64,000 nt of DNA, taken from positions 2,294,001 through 2,358,000 of the forward strand of contig NZ_CP082292.1 in the NCBI RefSeq assembly GCF_019880205.1, given 5' to 3'. The stretch is from Pantoea alfalfae. GTDB lineage: Bacteria > Pseudomonadota > Gammaproteobacteria > Enterobacterales > Enterobacteriaceae. Positions within the stretch are counted from its first letter, which is position 1, and each line of letters starts with the position of its first letter. This document shows, piece by piece, positions 39,214 to 48,025 of the stretch. The translations under genes and the position numbers were made by a program. Below the pieces are notes generated by a model. That model saw only the letters and a list, made by a program, of their open reading frames with translations. It made no database searches and had not been told where the DNA came from.

Positions 39214-41327
39214 TGCGCGCTTCCCTTCGCCTGCTGTTAACGCATCGCCTGCTGTGGAGCTTTATTGGCGTCACGGCGCTGAGCTGTCTGGTCTGGATGC
39301 TGGGGCCGTTCTGGACATGGGGCGAGTCGCGTCCCCTGGAACCGGTGCTGCCTCGCCAGCTCACCGTGAGCGCGCTCTATTTTCTCTGGATCCTGTTCCA
39401 GCTAATCCCGTCGCTTTATCGTGCCTGGTTTAACAGCCGCTTACTGACCCAGCTTCAACTGGCGGGCAACGACGATCCGGCGGAACGTCAGATGACGGAG
39501 GAGCGGCTTAATCAGCGCTTCAGCGAAGCGGCGATGCAGCTGAAACGCACCCAGTTTGGCCGTCGTCACAACGGCAATCTGCTCTCGCGCTTTAATGCTA
39601 ATTATCTCTACCAGTTGCCCTGGTATCTGGTGATGGGTGCGCCCGGTGCCGGTAAAACCACCGCGCTGTTTAATGCGGGCCTCGATTTCCCGCTTACCGA
39701 TACGCTGGGTAAACAGGCGATTCGTGGCGTCGGCGGCACCCGCAACTGCGACTGGTGGTTTACCGACAGCGCGGTGCTGATTGATACTGCAGGGCGGTAT
39801 GCGCTGCAGGAGAGCCAGCGCGTGCGCGATGCCGCGGAGTGGCACAGTTTTATCAATCTGCTGAAACGCTATCGTACCCGCCAGCCGATTAACGGTGTCA
39901 TCATGACCATCAGTGTGGCCGATCTGCTGAGCGATTCTGCCGAAGCGCGTTTTGCCCAGGCCAGTGCGCTGCGTGAGCGCATGGCGGAACTGCATCAGCA
40001 GACAGGCATTCACTTCCCGGTCTATGTGATGGTCACCAAAACTGATTTGCTGAAAGGCTTTATGAGCTACTTCGGCAACATTGATAAAGCGCGGCGTGAC
40101 GCTATCTGGGGCTTTACGTTTAACCGGGAGACGACCAGGCCGCATAGAGATGACTGGCATCGTCATTTTGGCCAGCAATTTCAGCGGCTGGAAGAGCAGC
40201 TACAGCAGCAGCTGGCGGAGCAGATGACTCAGGAGCGCGACCTGAATGAGCGCGCTGAATGCTTCCTCTTCCCGCAGGAGTTCGCCTCACTGCGCCCGCT
40301 GCTGAACGAGTATCTCGATATCGTCTTTTCTGATCATCAGGATGCCGTCGCCTGGAGCCCGCGCGGCCTCTTCTTTACCAGCGGCACGCAGGAAGGCCTG
40401 CCGTTTGATCGGGTGATGGGTGAACTGAGCCGTAAACTGCAATTACGTCAGGCGGGCGAACATTCGATTGCCGCCTGGGACAGCGTTAATCGCAACAGTC
40501 CGATTCCCGGCAACAAAGGCCAGAGCTTCTTTATTCGTGACCTGTTGAGCGATCTGGTCTTTAAAGAGAGCGGGCTGGCGGGCAGTAATCGCCGCTGGGA
40601 GTATCGCAATCAGCTGTTCCACTGGATTGGCTACGGCGTGCTGGCAGGCGCGCTGTTAATCGCCTCCAGCCTGTGGGGCATCAGCTACTACCAGAATCAG
40701 CACTATCTGCAGCAGGTGGCCGCGCGCGTACCCGCCATTCGTGAGCAGAGTCAGCAGGTGATTCATCAGCCTGCTGATAATATTTTTGATCTGCTACCCT
40801 TTCTTAACAACCTGGTGAAGCTGCCGCTGTCGGAACGTTTTTCTCTCGATAATCCGCCGCTTACTATGCGGGCTGGCTTATATCGCGGCAGTCAGGTCAG
40901 CGATGCCGCCTGGGTGCTTTATCAAAATGCGCTTAAGTCTTTGCTGCTGCCGCGCGTGGCGCAGCAGATCACCAACATTCTGCGAAACGATCCGGGTGAT
41001 GATAACGCCTACAGCCGCAATGCGCTGCGCGCCTATCAGATGCTCTATCAACCGCGCAATTACGATGGCGAATTTTTACGGGCATGGCTGCTGCAAAACT
41101 TACAGCGCTCGCTGCCCGATACGGTAAGCGCCCGCGATCTGCAGCAGCTCGACTGGCACCTGAGCCAGCTGCTGGATCAGCAGATTCAGTCATCGCCTTA
41201 TGCGCGTGACAATGCACTGATGATGCGCAAGCTGGCAGACAATCTTAAAATCGCGGGCCAGGCGGGCAGCGTGCTGGCGGCAGCACCGCTGCACCCGGCC
41301 GCGCGATCACACTCGCAAAGCGAGTAA
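39213..41327 (+). CDS. tssM: TssM/IcmF, C-terminally short
   Basis: 704 residues, against roughly 1100-1200 for standard TssM. Two N-terminal membrane helices (about 13-33, 50-68), a cytoplasmic NTPase domain with Walker A MGAPGAGKTT, DTAGRY and TKTD, a third membrane helix about 474-493, and only about 210 periplasmic residues. The C-terminal periplasmic part that normally binds TssJ is absent. The end (AAAPLHPAARSHSQSE) looks unlike the family. tagF begins 13 bases later, so the missing part is not present in another frame. It is either a natural deletion or a repurposed short form. Confidence 0.9.
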   Translation: MRASLRLLLTHRLLWSFIGVTALSCLVWMLGPFWTWGESRPLEPVLPRQLTVSALYFLWILFQLIPSLYRAWFNSRLLTQLQLAGNDDPAERQMTEERLNQRFSEAAMQLKRTQFGRRHNGNLLSRFNANYLYQLPWYLVMGAPGAGKTTALFNAGLDFPLTDTLGKQAIRGVGGTRNCDWWFTDSAVLIDTAGRYALQESQRVRDAAEWHSFINLLKRYRTRQPINGVIMTISVADLLSDSAEARFAQASALRERMAELHQQTGIHFPVYVMVTKTDLLKGFMSYFGNIDKARRDAIWGFTFNRETTRPHRDDWHRHFGQQFQRLEEQLQQQLAEQMTQERDLNERAECFLFPQEFASLRPLLNEYLDIVFSDHQDAVAWSPRGLFFTSGTQEGLPFDRVMGELSRKLQLRQAGEHSIAAWDSVNRNSPIPGNKGQSFFIRDLLSDLVFKESGLAGSNRRWEYRNQLFHWIGYGVLAGALLIASSLWGISYYQNQHYLQQVAARVPAIREQSQQVIHQPADNIFDLLPFLNNLVKLPLSERFSLDNPPLTMRAGLYRGSQVSDAAWVLYQNALKSLLLPRVAQQITNILRNDPGDDNAYSRNALRAYQMLYQPRNYDGEFLRAWLLQNLQRSLPDTVSARDLQQLDWHLSQLLDQQIQSSPYARDNALMMRKLADNLKIAGQAGSVLAAAPLHPAARSHSQSE

Positions 41328-41340
41328 TGGTGAGGTGAAC

Positions 41341-42039
41341 ATGGCTGCTTACACCGCCCCCGGCTGGTATGGCAAGCTGCCGTCGACCGGTGACTTTCTG
41401 CACCGTCGTCTGAGTGAGCAACAGATTAGCCCGTGGAATCACTGGTTCCAGCAGGGATTAATGCACTGGCATCAGCAGGCCTGGTCATACAGCGCGAACT
41501 TTCTTCACGCGCCGGTATGGAACTTTGTCCTGCCGGTGACCGCGACCCGGCCACACGTACAGATGGGCTGTCTGTTGCCCTCCTGTGACCGCGTCGGGCG
41601 CGCCTGGCCGCTGCTGGCACTGCACAGCTTTCCGCTGGCACAGTGGCATCCGGCTCAGCTGACCATCTCCGGTGACTGGTTTCAGGATCTGGGCGTGACC
41701 CTGTTACGGGCGGTTCAGACGCCGCTGAACGGCGAGCAGTTAGAGCAGCAGATCCAGGCGCTGCCGCCGCTGCTGGTGCCCGCCAGGAAGCCCTCTGAGA
41801 TTATGGATGTGATCGGTTTTCAGGATCTGCCCTGCACGCTGAGCTGGCGTGAAGTGGCCGAACGTTTCGACCCTCAGCAGCATATGAGCTACTGGTGGAG
41901 TAATCGCAGTGATGGTTTTGCCCATGCGACCCACAAGCACAGCGGCAACCTCACGGCGCAACTGTTTTCGTTACTGTTTAACCCGGCGGCAGGTGCACAG
42001 CCGGGACGTAATGGCCTCTATCCTCCGATGTTCGAGTGA
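41341..42039 (+). CDS. tagF: T6SS-associated protein TagF
   Basis: 232 residues. The N-terminal PGWYGKLPSTGDFLHRRL is the TagF/ImpM signature, followed by the SRGDRVGR-like SCDRVGRAWPLLALHSFP. TagF is a cytoplasmic negative regulator that represses T6SS post-translationally, acting with or around the Fha protein and counteracted by the PpkA threonine phosphorylation pathway. ATG 41341 has a GAGGTGA site; a GTG two codons upstream is less likely. Confidence 0.9.
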   Translation: MAAYTAPGWYGKLPSTGDFLHRRLSEQQISPWNHWFQQGLMHWHQQAWSYSANFLHAPVWNFVLPVTATRPHVQMGCLLPSCDRVGRAWPLLALHSFPLAQWHPAQLTISGDWFQDLGVTLLRAVQTPLNGEQLEQQIQALPPLLVPARKPSEIMDVIGFQDLPCTLSWREVAERFDPQQHMSYWWSNRSDGFAHATHKHSGNLTAQLFSLLFNPAAGAQPGRNGLYPPMFE

Positions 42040-42075
42040 GGCCGGATGCGTTTGCCGTTCAATCTGGGATAACTC

Positions 42076-43212
42076 ATGCAATTTACCATCGTGCAATGCA
42101 CTACGGATGTTCCGGTCAGAAGCGTCGCGTTTCAACCGCCTGGCGGCACCATCGGCCGCAGTCAGGACAACGATCTGGTGCTGCCGGATGAGACGCGGGC
42201 TATTTCGCGCCTGCAGGCGCTGGTTCACCTGTCGCATGACGGGGAGTGCCGGCTGACCAACCAGGGCAGCGTAACGCCGGTCGAGCATAACGGCATTACG
42301 CTGGGTCGCGGCATGCAGGTGCTGCTTAAGCACGGCGACGCATTGCGTATCGGTGAGTATGCGCTCGAAGTGCGCGATCCCGCCTGCCAGAACGCGCAGA
42401 GCGATCCGCTGGCGCTGTTTGCGGGTGACAGCGCCCAGCCCGCGAATCCTTTGGGCATTCACGAACATCACGAGGTTGAGGATCGGCTGCTGGTCAACGA
42501 CGTGCCGCCTTCACGTCACGAGCGTCACAGTGATGCGCGGCTGGCGATCGAGCCGCAGGCCAGTGAGCCACGCCGGGCGCTGGCGGCACAGCCGGTGGAT
42601 CAGGATCGGCTAATCGCCGCCCTGCTGGACGGCATGGGGCTGAGCAACGGCCACGCCACACCGGTTGACGAAGAGCAGATGCGCATTACCGGCCGGATGC
42701 TGAGCCTCTTTTCTCAGGGCACCGTGGCCCTGCTCTCATCACGTTCCATTCTCAAACGGGGCGTGAAAGCGGACATGACCATGATTCTGAATGAGGCCAA
42801 CAACCCGTTCAAAATCCTGCCCTCCGGCAAAACCGTGCTGATGCAGATGTATCAGAGTCAGATGCCCGGATTTATGCCGCCGGAACAGGCAGTGCGCGAT
42901 GCGCTGGTCGATCTGCAGGCCCACCAGCTGGGCATGATTGCCGGCATTCGCGCCATTATCGCGGCGATGTTGCAATCCTTTAATCCGCAGCGGCTGGAGG
43001 AGCAGGCGCGCGCCGATGGTCTGGTGTCAAAACTGCCGTTTTCCACCGCGAAGAAAGCGGCGCTATGGGACTACTTCATGCGTAATTACCAGCGTACTGC
43101 CGGTGAGATCGAAGATGATTTCCATACGCTGTTTGGCGAAGCTTTCCTTCATGCCTATGACATGGAAGTGAATCAGTATAAAGATTCTCAGACGCGGGTG
43201 GACGACGCATGA
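42076..43212 (+). CDS. tagH: FHA-domain T6SS protein (Fha1/TagH)
   Basis: 378 residues. FHA domain about 1-100 (GGTIGRSQDNDLVLPDETRAISRLQALVHL, with Gly-Arg-Ser and Ser-Arg phosphothreonine contacts), a variable linker, and the conserved T6SS FHA C-terminal domain about 180-370 (EQMRITGRMLSLFSQGTVALLSSRSILKRGVKADMTM, NPFKILPSGKTVLMQMY). It is the phosphorylation target and docking platform of PpkA. Stop overlaps the pppA start (ATGA). Confidence 0.92.
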   Translation: MQFTIVQCTTDVPVRSVAFQPPGGTIGRSQDNDLVLPDETRAISRLQALVHLSHDGECRLTNQGSVTPVEHNGITLGRGMQVLLKHGDALRIGEYALEVRDPACQNAQSDPLALFAGDSAQPANPLGIHEHHEVEDRLLVNDVPPSRHERHSDARLAIEPQASEPRRALAAQPVDQDRLIAALLDGMGLSNGHATPVDEEQMRITGRMLSLFSQGTVALLSSRSILKRGVKADMTMILNEANNPFKILPSGKTVLMQMYQSQMPGFMPPEQAVRDALVDLQAHQLGMIAGIRAIIAAMLQSFNPQRLEEQARADGLVSKLPFSTAKKAALWDYFMRNYQRTAGEIEDDFHTLFGEAFLHAYDMEVNQYKDSQTRVDDA

Positions 43213-43985
43213 AAATCGTTTTTGCCAGCCGCTGCCAGCAGGGGCTACGCGATGAGAATCAGGATCGCACGGGTGCCGAGCTGGATGAGCGAAAAGCCTG
43301 TTTTGTGGTCTGCGATGGCGTGGCCGGTCTACCCGGTGGCGAGATGGCGGCACAGCTGGTGCGCGACACCCTGCTGAGCCAGATACAGGCGCACACCGAC
43401 TTTACGCCGGAAATCACCCATCAGGCGATCGAGCAGTGCCGCTTAGCGCTGCATGAGGCACAGGGTAAAAATCCGAAATATTCCCGCATGAGCACCACGC
43501 TGGCAGCCCTGTTTATTGACCGCCAGAAACAGCGTGCATGGTGGGCGCATGCCGGTGACAGCCGGGTTTACCACTTCCGACGGGGCGTGCTTCACGAGGT
43601 GACCCGGGACCACAGTCTGGCCCAGCAGCTGAAAGAAGCGGGCTATGAAAATACCGGCATTAACAGTAATTTACTCTATAATGCGCTCGGCGCTGAGCCG
43701 CCTCGCTTAGTCAGCTTTTCGCAGGAGATTGCGCTGGAGGATGGGGACGCTTTTCTGGTCTGCACCGATGGCTTCTGGCTGAATCTGACCAGTAGTGAAA
43801 TGGAACAGGCGCTGCGCATGGTAAATGCCTGCGAAGAGTGGCTGGCTCTGATGGAACAGGCGGTGAGCCGCAACGTTAAAAAAGATAATCTCAGCGCACT
43901 GGCGGTCTGGATTGGTGAGCCGGAGGAGGCAACACTGCTCTATTCACTGGCTGATTCGGCGCGCTTTCTGCCGCCTCGTTTTTGA
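43209..43985 (+). CDS. pppA: PP2C-family protein phosphatase PppA
   Basis: 258 residues. All PP2C metal-site motifs are visible: RDENQDR, CDGVAGLPGGE, AHAGDSRVY, LVCTDGFW and KKDNLSALAV. It should dephosphorylate Fha/TagH and so oppose PpkA. Translationally coupled to the FHA gene and followed 14 bases later by an exported protein. Confidence 0.92.
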   Translation: MKIVFASRCQQGLRDENQDRTGAELDERKACFVVCDGVAGLPGGEMAAQLVRDTLLSQIQAHTDFTPEITHQAIEQCRLALHEAQGKNPKYSRMSTTLAALFIDRQKQRAWWAHAGDSRVYHFRRGVLHEVTRDHSLAQQLKEAGYENTGINSNLLYNALGAEPPRLVSFSQEIALEDGDAFLVCTDGFWLNLTSSEMEQALRMVNACEEWLALMEQAVSRNVKKDNLSALAVWIGEPEEATLLYSLADSARFLPPRF

Positions 43986-43999
43986 TTCCAAGGATCCTT

Positions 44000-44953
44000 A
44001 TGAAACTGTGGTTGCCCGGCATCATCACTCTGCTGATTGCCTTTAATGCCCAGGCTGAAAATTATCGTGTGGTCTACTCCCCCAGCCTGGCGCTGGAGGT
44101 TTATATCGATAATGTGGTGAGTAAAGCGCCTGACGACTGGTGTAAAGAGACGCTGCCGCTGCGTATCGTCTCCGGCAAAAGTAAGGATTCGGCCGTACTG
44201 ACCACCTTTTTACCGCGCGTGGGCACCCTGCTCGCAAATCAGTGCGGCTTACTGGACGAACTGCCCTGGCAGATGACCAATAAAGAGGGTGGCGTACTGG
44301 CCAGCGGCAGCGCCAGCAAGTTGCAGAACTGGCGGCCGATTGTGATGGCGGATGCGACAGCCAGCGCCAGTGACAGCAATGCTGCCCCACTCGACCTGTC
44401 ACGGCCCGCCAACAGCACACCGCTGCAACATTTTGATCTCCCCAGCGGCTGCCATTTCCGCACCGCCTGGGATGACAATGCACAGACCCTGTTTATTCCG
44501 GATGTCAGCAAGCAGCAGTGCTCGCCGGACGGCTGGGCAGAAGGCAAAAGTGAACTGACGCTGGCGACAGCGGATCATCCGACGCCGGTTGCGGTCACCT
44601 TTTATCAGGGTTACCCCATCGCCAACCTGACGATTCCGGACAGCAAGCTGGAAGTCATTGCTGCCAATAATCAGCGCATGATTGTGACACGCCAGGATAC
44701 GCCGGATAGCTGGCTGGTGCTGCCTTTTGATCCCCGGCAGCATGTCTGGCGCTTCAATGGTGCGCTGTTAATAAAGATGGATAAGAATGCTGCGCAGCAG
44801 GATGCTGACGCTGTGAAATCGCGAGTCGATACATTGCGCAGCCAGTGGGCGCCCTATTTCATGCCACAGCAAAAAGTGAATGTGTTACTCATCGACACCC
44901 TGCACGCGGATCTGGTTGATCCTGCCATTGGTGCCTGGCGTAACATCAATTAA
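44000..44953 (+). CDS. exported protein of unknown function in the T6SS-type locus
   Basis: 317 residues. Signal peptide MKLWLPGIITLLIAFNAQA, no lipobox, no further membrane segment, so periplasmic. Several Cys (DDWCKETLP, LANQCGLLDELPW, LPSGCHFRTAW, SKQQCSPDGW) may pair as disulphides. Not recognised beyond its position between pppA and ppkA; in other threonine-phosphorylation T6SS loci the periplasmic partners here (TagQ/R/S/T) sense signals for PpkA, but no resemblance to them is visible. AAGGA ribosome site; a TTG six codons upstream is rejected. Confidence 0.72.
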   Translation: MKLWLPGIITLLIAFNAQAENYRVVYSPSLALEVYIDNVVSKAPDDWCKETLPLRIVSGKSKDSAVLTTFLPRVGTLLANQCGLLDELPWQMTNKEGGVLASGSASKLQNWRPIVMADATASASDSNAAPLDLSRPANSTPLQHFDLPSGCHFRTAWDDNAQTLFIPDVSKQQCSPDGWAEGKSELTLATADHPTPVAVTFYQGYPIANLTIPDSKLEVIAANNQRMIVTRQDTPDSWLVLPFDPRQHVWRFNGALLIKMDKNAAQQDADAVKSRVDTLRSQWAPYFMPQQKVNVLLIDTLHADLVDPAIGAWRNIN

Positions 44954-44997
44954 TTACCGCGCAGCCTGACGACCAGGCCGTGTACAGAGAGTTCACT

Positions 44998-46425
44998 ATG
45001 TCGGCTAATGATAATCCGAAAACCGTTCCGAATGCCCTGCCTGACGGATACCGTTTCAATGAATTTGAGATCAAGGAAGTGATCGGAGGCGGCGGCTTCG
45101 GCATCGTCTATCGCGCGTGGGATCACCAGCTTGAACGTACTATTGCCATTAAAGAGTATATGCCTGTGTCGCTGGCTGTCCGTGCCGCCGACTTAACGCT
45201 GGAGCTGCGCGGTGAACGTTTCCAGAAGCTATTTAATGCCGGGCTGACCAGTTTTATTCAGGAAGCGCGTCTGCTGGCCCGCTTTAATCATCCCGGCCTG
45301 CTGCACGTGCTGCGCTTCTGGGAACAGAACGGCACGGCCTATATGGGCACGCTTTACTACAGCGGGATGACGCTGAAAGAGTGGCAGCTGACCAGCCCGG
45401 CCTCGATCTCTGAAGCCTGGATCCGTCGCCTGCTGCCGCCGCTCCTTGGGGCCATCAGCACTATTCATCAGGCCGGCTATCTGCATCGTGACATCTCGCT
45501 CGACAATATCCAGATTCAGGAGAACCAGCTGCCGGTACTGCTGGATTTCGGCTCGGCGCGTAAAGAGATTGGCAACCTCTCTGATGAAACCGAAATCATG
45601 CTTAAACCTGGCTTTGCGCCGATTGAGCAGTACAGCGAAGAAGGTGAAGTCGAACAGGGACCGTGGACCGATATTTACGCGCTGGGCGCGGTGCTGCATA
45701 GCCTGATTACCGGCAATCCACCGCCAGTGAGTGTGGTGCGCTGTATTGAAGATAATTATCAGCCGCTGGTGGAACGTCAGCCAGAAGGCTACTCGCTGCC
45801 GCTGCTGCATGCCATTGACTGCGCGCTGGCCATGAAACCCGGCGATCGTCCGCAAACGATTGACGCCTTTGCGGCACTGATTGATCTGCCGGTCAGTGAT
45901 GTGGAAGCCGTGGTAAACAGCTTCCCGGTGCCGGGCGAGCCGCCCGCGCTGCCCGTCGAGGAGCCGGTTGAAGCGGCTCCGCCGGTGGTGATGGCGATGA
46001 ATCATGCTGCGGCGTCAGCGGAGCCGGTAACGCCGCGCACGGTGCGGCGGCTGTCGCCAGGCTTGCTGGGGCTGGCTGCCGTGGCGCTTCTGGCCGTGGT
46101 CGTCACCGTCTGGCTGGCTAATCGCCACAGTGCCACACCGGATGTCGTTAATAACCCGGCAGCCGCAACGCAGGCACCCGCATCAACCCCGCCAGCCGCC
46201 GCCGTGCCTGCCGCGCTGGCGACGGTTTATCTTAAGCTGGAGAGCGGTGAAAGCGTGGTGCTGAATGGACAGCCGGTTGAGGTCAAACCTGGCAGCAGCG
46301 GATTTGCCGCGCTGAATCTGGCGGCGGGACAGTATAAAATTGACGTTAAAAATGGCAGTGAGCTGCACACGCAATCTCTGACGATTGATAAGCCGGGCAC
46401 CTGGCTGATTAATCCTGGCAACTAG
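44998..46425 (+). CDS. ppkA: membrane serine/threonine protein kinase PpkA
   Basis: 475 residues. Hanks-type kinase domain about 15-290: GGGGFGIVYRA glycine loop, IAIKEY lysine, YLHRDISLDNIQI catalytic loop, LLDFGSA, and GFAPIEQYS in place of the usual activation-loop APE. A Pro/Ala-rich linker precedes one membrane helix about 352-372 (LGLAAVALLAVVVTVWLA). The periplasmic C-terminus has a PEGA-like beta domain (VYLKLESGESVVLNGQPVEVKPG). It should phosphorylate the FHA protein on a periplasmic cue. Last gene of the locus, with a terminator behind it. Confidence 0.92.
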   Translation: MSANDNPKTVPNALPDGYRFNEFEIKEVIGGGGFGIVYRAWDHQLERTIAIKEYMPVSLAVRAADLTLELRGERFQKLFNAGLTSFIQEARLLARFNHPGLLHVLRFWEQNGTAYMGTLYYSGMTLKEWQLTSPASISEAWIRRLLPPLLGAISTIHQAGYLHRDISLDNIQIQENQLPVLLDFGSARKEIGNLSDETEIMLKPGFAPIEQYSEEGEVEQGPWTDIYALGAVLHSLITGNPPPVSVVRCIEDNYQPLVERQPEGYSLPLLHAIDCALAMKPGDRPQTIDAFAALIDLPVSDVEAVVNSFPVPGEPPALPVEEPVEAAPPVVMAMNHAAASAEPVTPRTVRRLSPGLLGLAAVALLAVVVTVWLANRHSATPDVVNNPAAATQAPASTPPAAAVPAALATVYLKLESGESVVLNGQPVEVKPGSSGFAALNLAAGQYKIDVKNGSELHTQSLTIDKPGTWLINPGN

Positions 46426-46472
46426 CTGACCGGATTAGCAGGTTCGTCGCAGCTGTCAGCGGCGCAGATAAT

Positions 46473-46502
46473 AAAGGGCGCGTCATAAAAACGCGCCCTT
46501 TT
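46473..46502 (+). terminator. Rho-independent terminator after ppkA
   Basis: AAGGGCGCGT and ACGCGCCCTT form a 10-bp stem followed by TTT. It closes the T6SS-type locus and, read on the minus strand, also lies beyond the chaC stop. Confidence 0.85.
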
Positions 46503-46519
46503 GCTATGCCGGTCGGGAT

Positions 46520-47275
46520 TCAGGCCTGCCTGAGGCAGGATTGCTGCAGCGTCCGCACCTGATGCGCCAGTCGGCTCAGACTCTCTTCTTCCATACCGCG
46601 CCGGGTCAGTTCTTCTTCCAGCGCAAACAGATACTGTGCATTCGATCCCAGTGGGCCGCTGGCTGCGGCAATTAAAGGCGCAATTGCCTCCGGGCAGGAG
46701 TCCGATTCATAAAGCGGATGGCGCGGGTCCATAATGAAGGTCAGCGCAGTGACGCTGCGGCCATCCTCCAGCTGTAACTCACACCATGTTGGTAAATAAC
46801 AGCCAGTAATCATCTCACGCTTCCACAGCAGCGTCAGTTCTTCATGTAACCGCGCTTCCGGCAGACGAAATGCCAGTCCCGTGGTGCGGCCACCCTGCTT
46901 CAGTGCCAGCATGCGGCCGGGATGCGTGGCGGTGCCGCGTCCGGCAATCAGCCGCAGGCAGAAAGCACGATGCCAGCCCTCCAGCGAACCGGATGCGACT
47001 TCATCCGCCTCAAAAATCGGGTTCCACATCAGCGAGCCGTATCCGAAGATCCAGACCGGGCTGTGATCGGGACGGCAGGCCAGCGTGGCTGCCAGCGAAG
47101 CCGCGCGCTGCTCGCAACTCCAGAGCAGCGTCTCATCGATATCCCCGAATGACGTTTTACAATCCGCTCTTAATAGAAATTCCCGGGTAAGCAATGCGAC
47201 CTCCTCGACTTCAACAGCGTCCTGCAGAATGGCTCCTTTAACAGGATCGCCAAAACGGCACGGCGTTTCGATCAT
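46520..47275 (-). CDS. chaC: glutathione-specific gamma-glutamylcyclotransferase
   Basis: 251 residues. ChaC family: WIFGYGSLMWNP is the substrate-binding loop and ELTLLWKREMITGCYLPTW carries the catalytic Glu. Degrades glutathione to 5-oxoproline and Cys-Gly. About 20 residues longer at the N-terminus than E. coli ChaC if ATG 47275 is used; the ribosome site is weak, so an internal start cannot be excluded. Separated from chaB by a terminator. Confidence 0.92.
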   Translation of the reverse strand: MIETPCRFGDPVKGAILQDAVEVEEVALLTREFLLRADCKTSFGDIDETLLWSCEQRAASLAATLACRPDHSPVWIFGYGSLMWNPIFEADEVASGSLEGWHRAFCLRLIAGRGTATHPGRMLALKQGGRTTGLAFRLPEARLHEELTLLWKREMITGCYLPTWCELQLEDGRSVTALTFIMDPRHPLYESDSCPEAIAPLIAAASGPLGSNAQYLFALEEELTRRGMEEESLSRLAHQVRTLQQSCLRQA

Positions 47276-47365
47276 CAAACTGACATTAATCTATTTACGC
47301 GCGGCGTTTCAAGCGTGATTCCCGTCGCAGGTTAAAAAAAACCAGATAAAACTGATAGCGCAGAC

Positions 47366-47397
47366 AAAAAAAAAGGACCAGATAATCCTGGCCCTTT
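47366..47397 (-). terminator. Rho-independent terminator after chaB
   Basis: Minus strand AAAGG-GCCAGG-attat-CTGGTCCTTT followed by a run of T's. It separates chaB from chaC, so chaC is probably transcribed partly from its own promoter. Confidence 0.85.
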
Positions 47398-47421
47398 ACC
47401 GCAAACCGGCTAGCCGCCAGG

Positions 47422-47652
47422 TTAACGTTTAGGATGCCACTTATCATCATCACCTTTTTCGTACTCTTTCTTCACGGCGGCCCAGGCGACTTTATGCGCC
47501 ACTTCTTCCCGTGAGTCATCACCGCGGCGATCTTCAGCCTCTTTATACTGATCCCAGGCACTGTTAAAGGCCTGCTGATAGATCTCCTGCGCATGTGCAG
47601 GAAGTACATGTTTTACATTGTCCGGTAAGTCGGCTCGGTTAGCGTAAGGCAT
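47422..47652 (-). CDS. chaB: ChaB family protein, putative cation transport regulator
   Basis: 76 residues. MPYANRADLPDNVKHVLPAHAQEIYQQAFNSAW is the ChaB signature; the C-terminus is strongly charged and ends DDKWHPKR. Proposed regulator of the ChaA antiporter, though the mechanism is unknown. Divergent from chaA here, unlike the chaAB arrangement of E. coli. Confidence 0.92.
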   Translation of the reverse strand: MPYANRADLPDNVKHVLPAHAQEIYQQAFNSAWDQYKEAEDRRGDDSREEVAHKVAWAAVKKEYEKGDDDKWHPKR

Positions 47653-48025
47653 AACGGCTCCTCAGTTTATGGATTCACACTAAGCCTGGCGCAGGACAGC
47701 AAAAATACAAACAGTGACTTATTAGCACTTCAGATTAAAAAGGAGAATCTCGCCCTGCAAATCACAATCATAAGCCGGATTTGCGGCAGAATGAGACCGG
47801 ATAGGTGCATAAGTCATAATTGTTGTGGACTGATTACTATTGCAATATTTGAGATAACTTCAGGTTAAGACCCCTTCGGAAATTTATTGCATTTAAGTAA
47901 AAAGCAGTAAATTTTTCCCATCCGGGCCGGTGAAAAGATAAACTGCGCCCTGCCCTAAAACTGATTATATTTCTAACAGCAGCATCCGCTGCGTCCGGAT
48001 AATCATTAACCAGAGAGGATGGTGA
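47653..48025. other. chaB-chaA divergent promoter region
   Basis: 373 AT-rich bases with no gene. Presumably holds promoters in both directions; no regulatory site stood out on reading. Confidence 0.4.

Noticed and set aside
41100-41400. Frameshift splitting tssM, with its C-terminus in another frame
   Set aside because: tagF starts 13 bases after the tssM stop and no IcmF-like sequence follows in any frame, so the end is lost rather than shifted.
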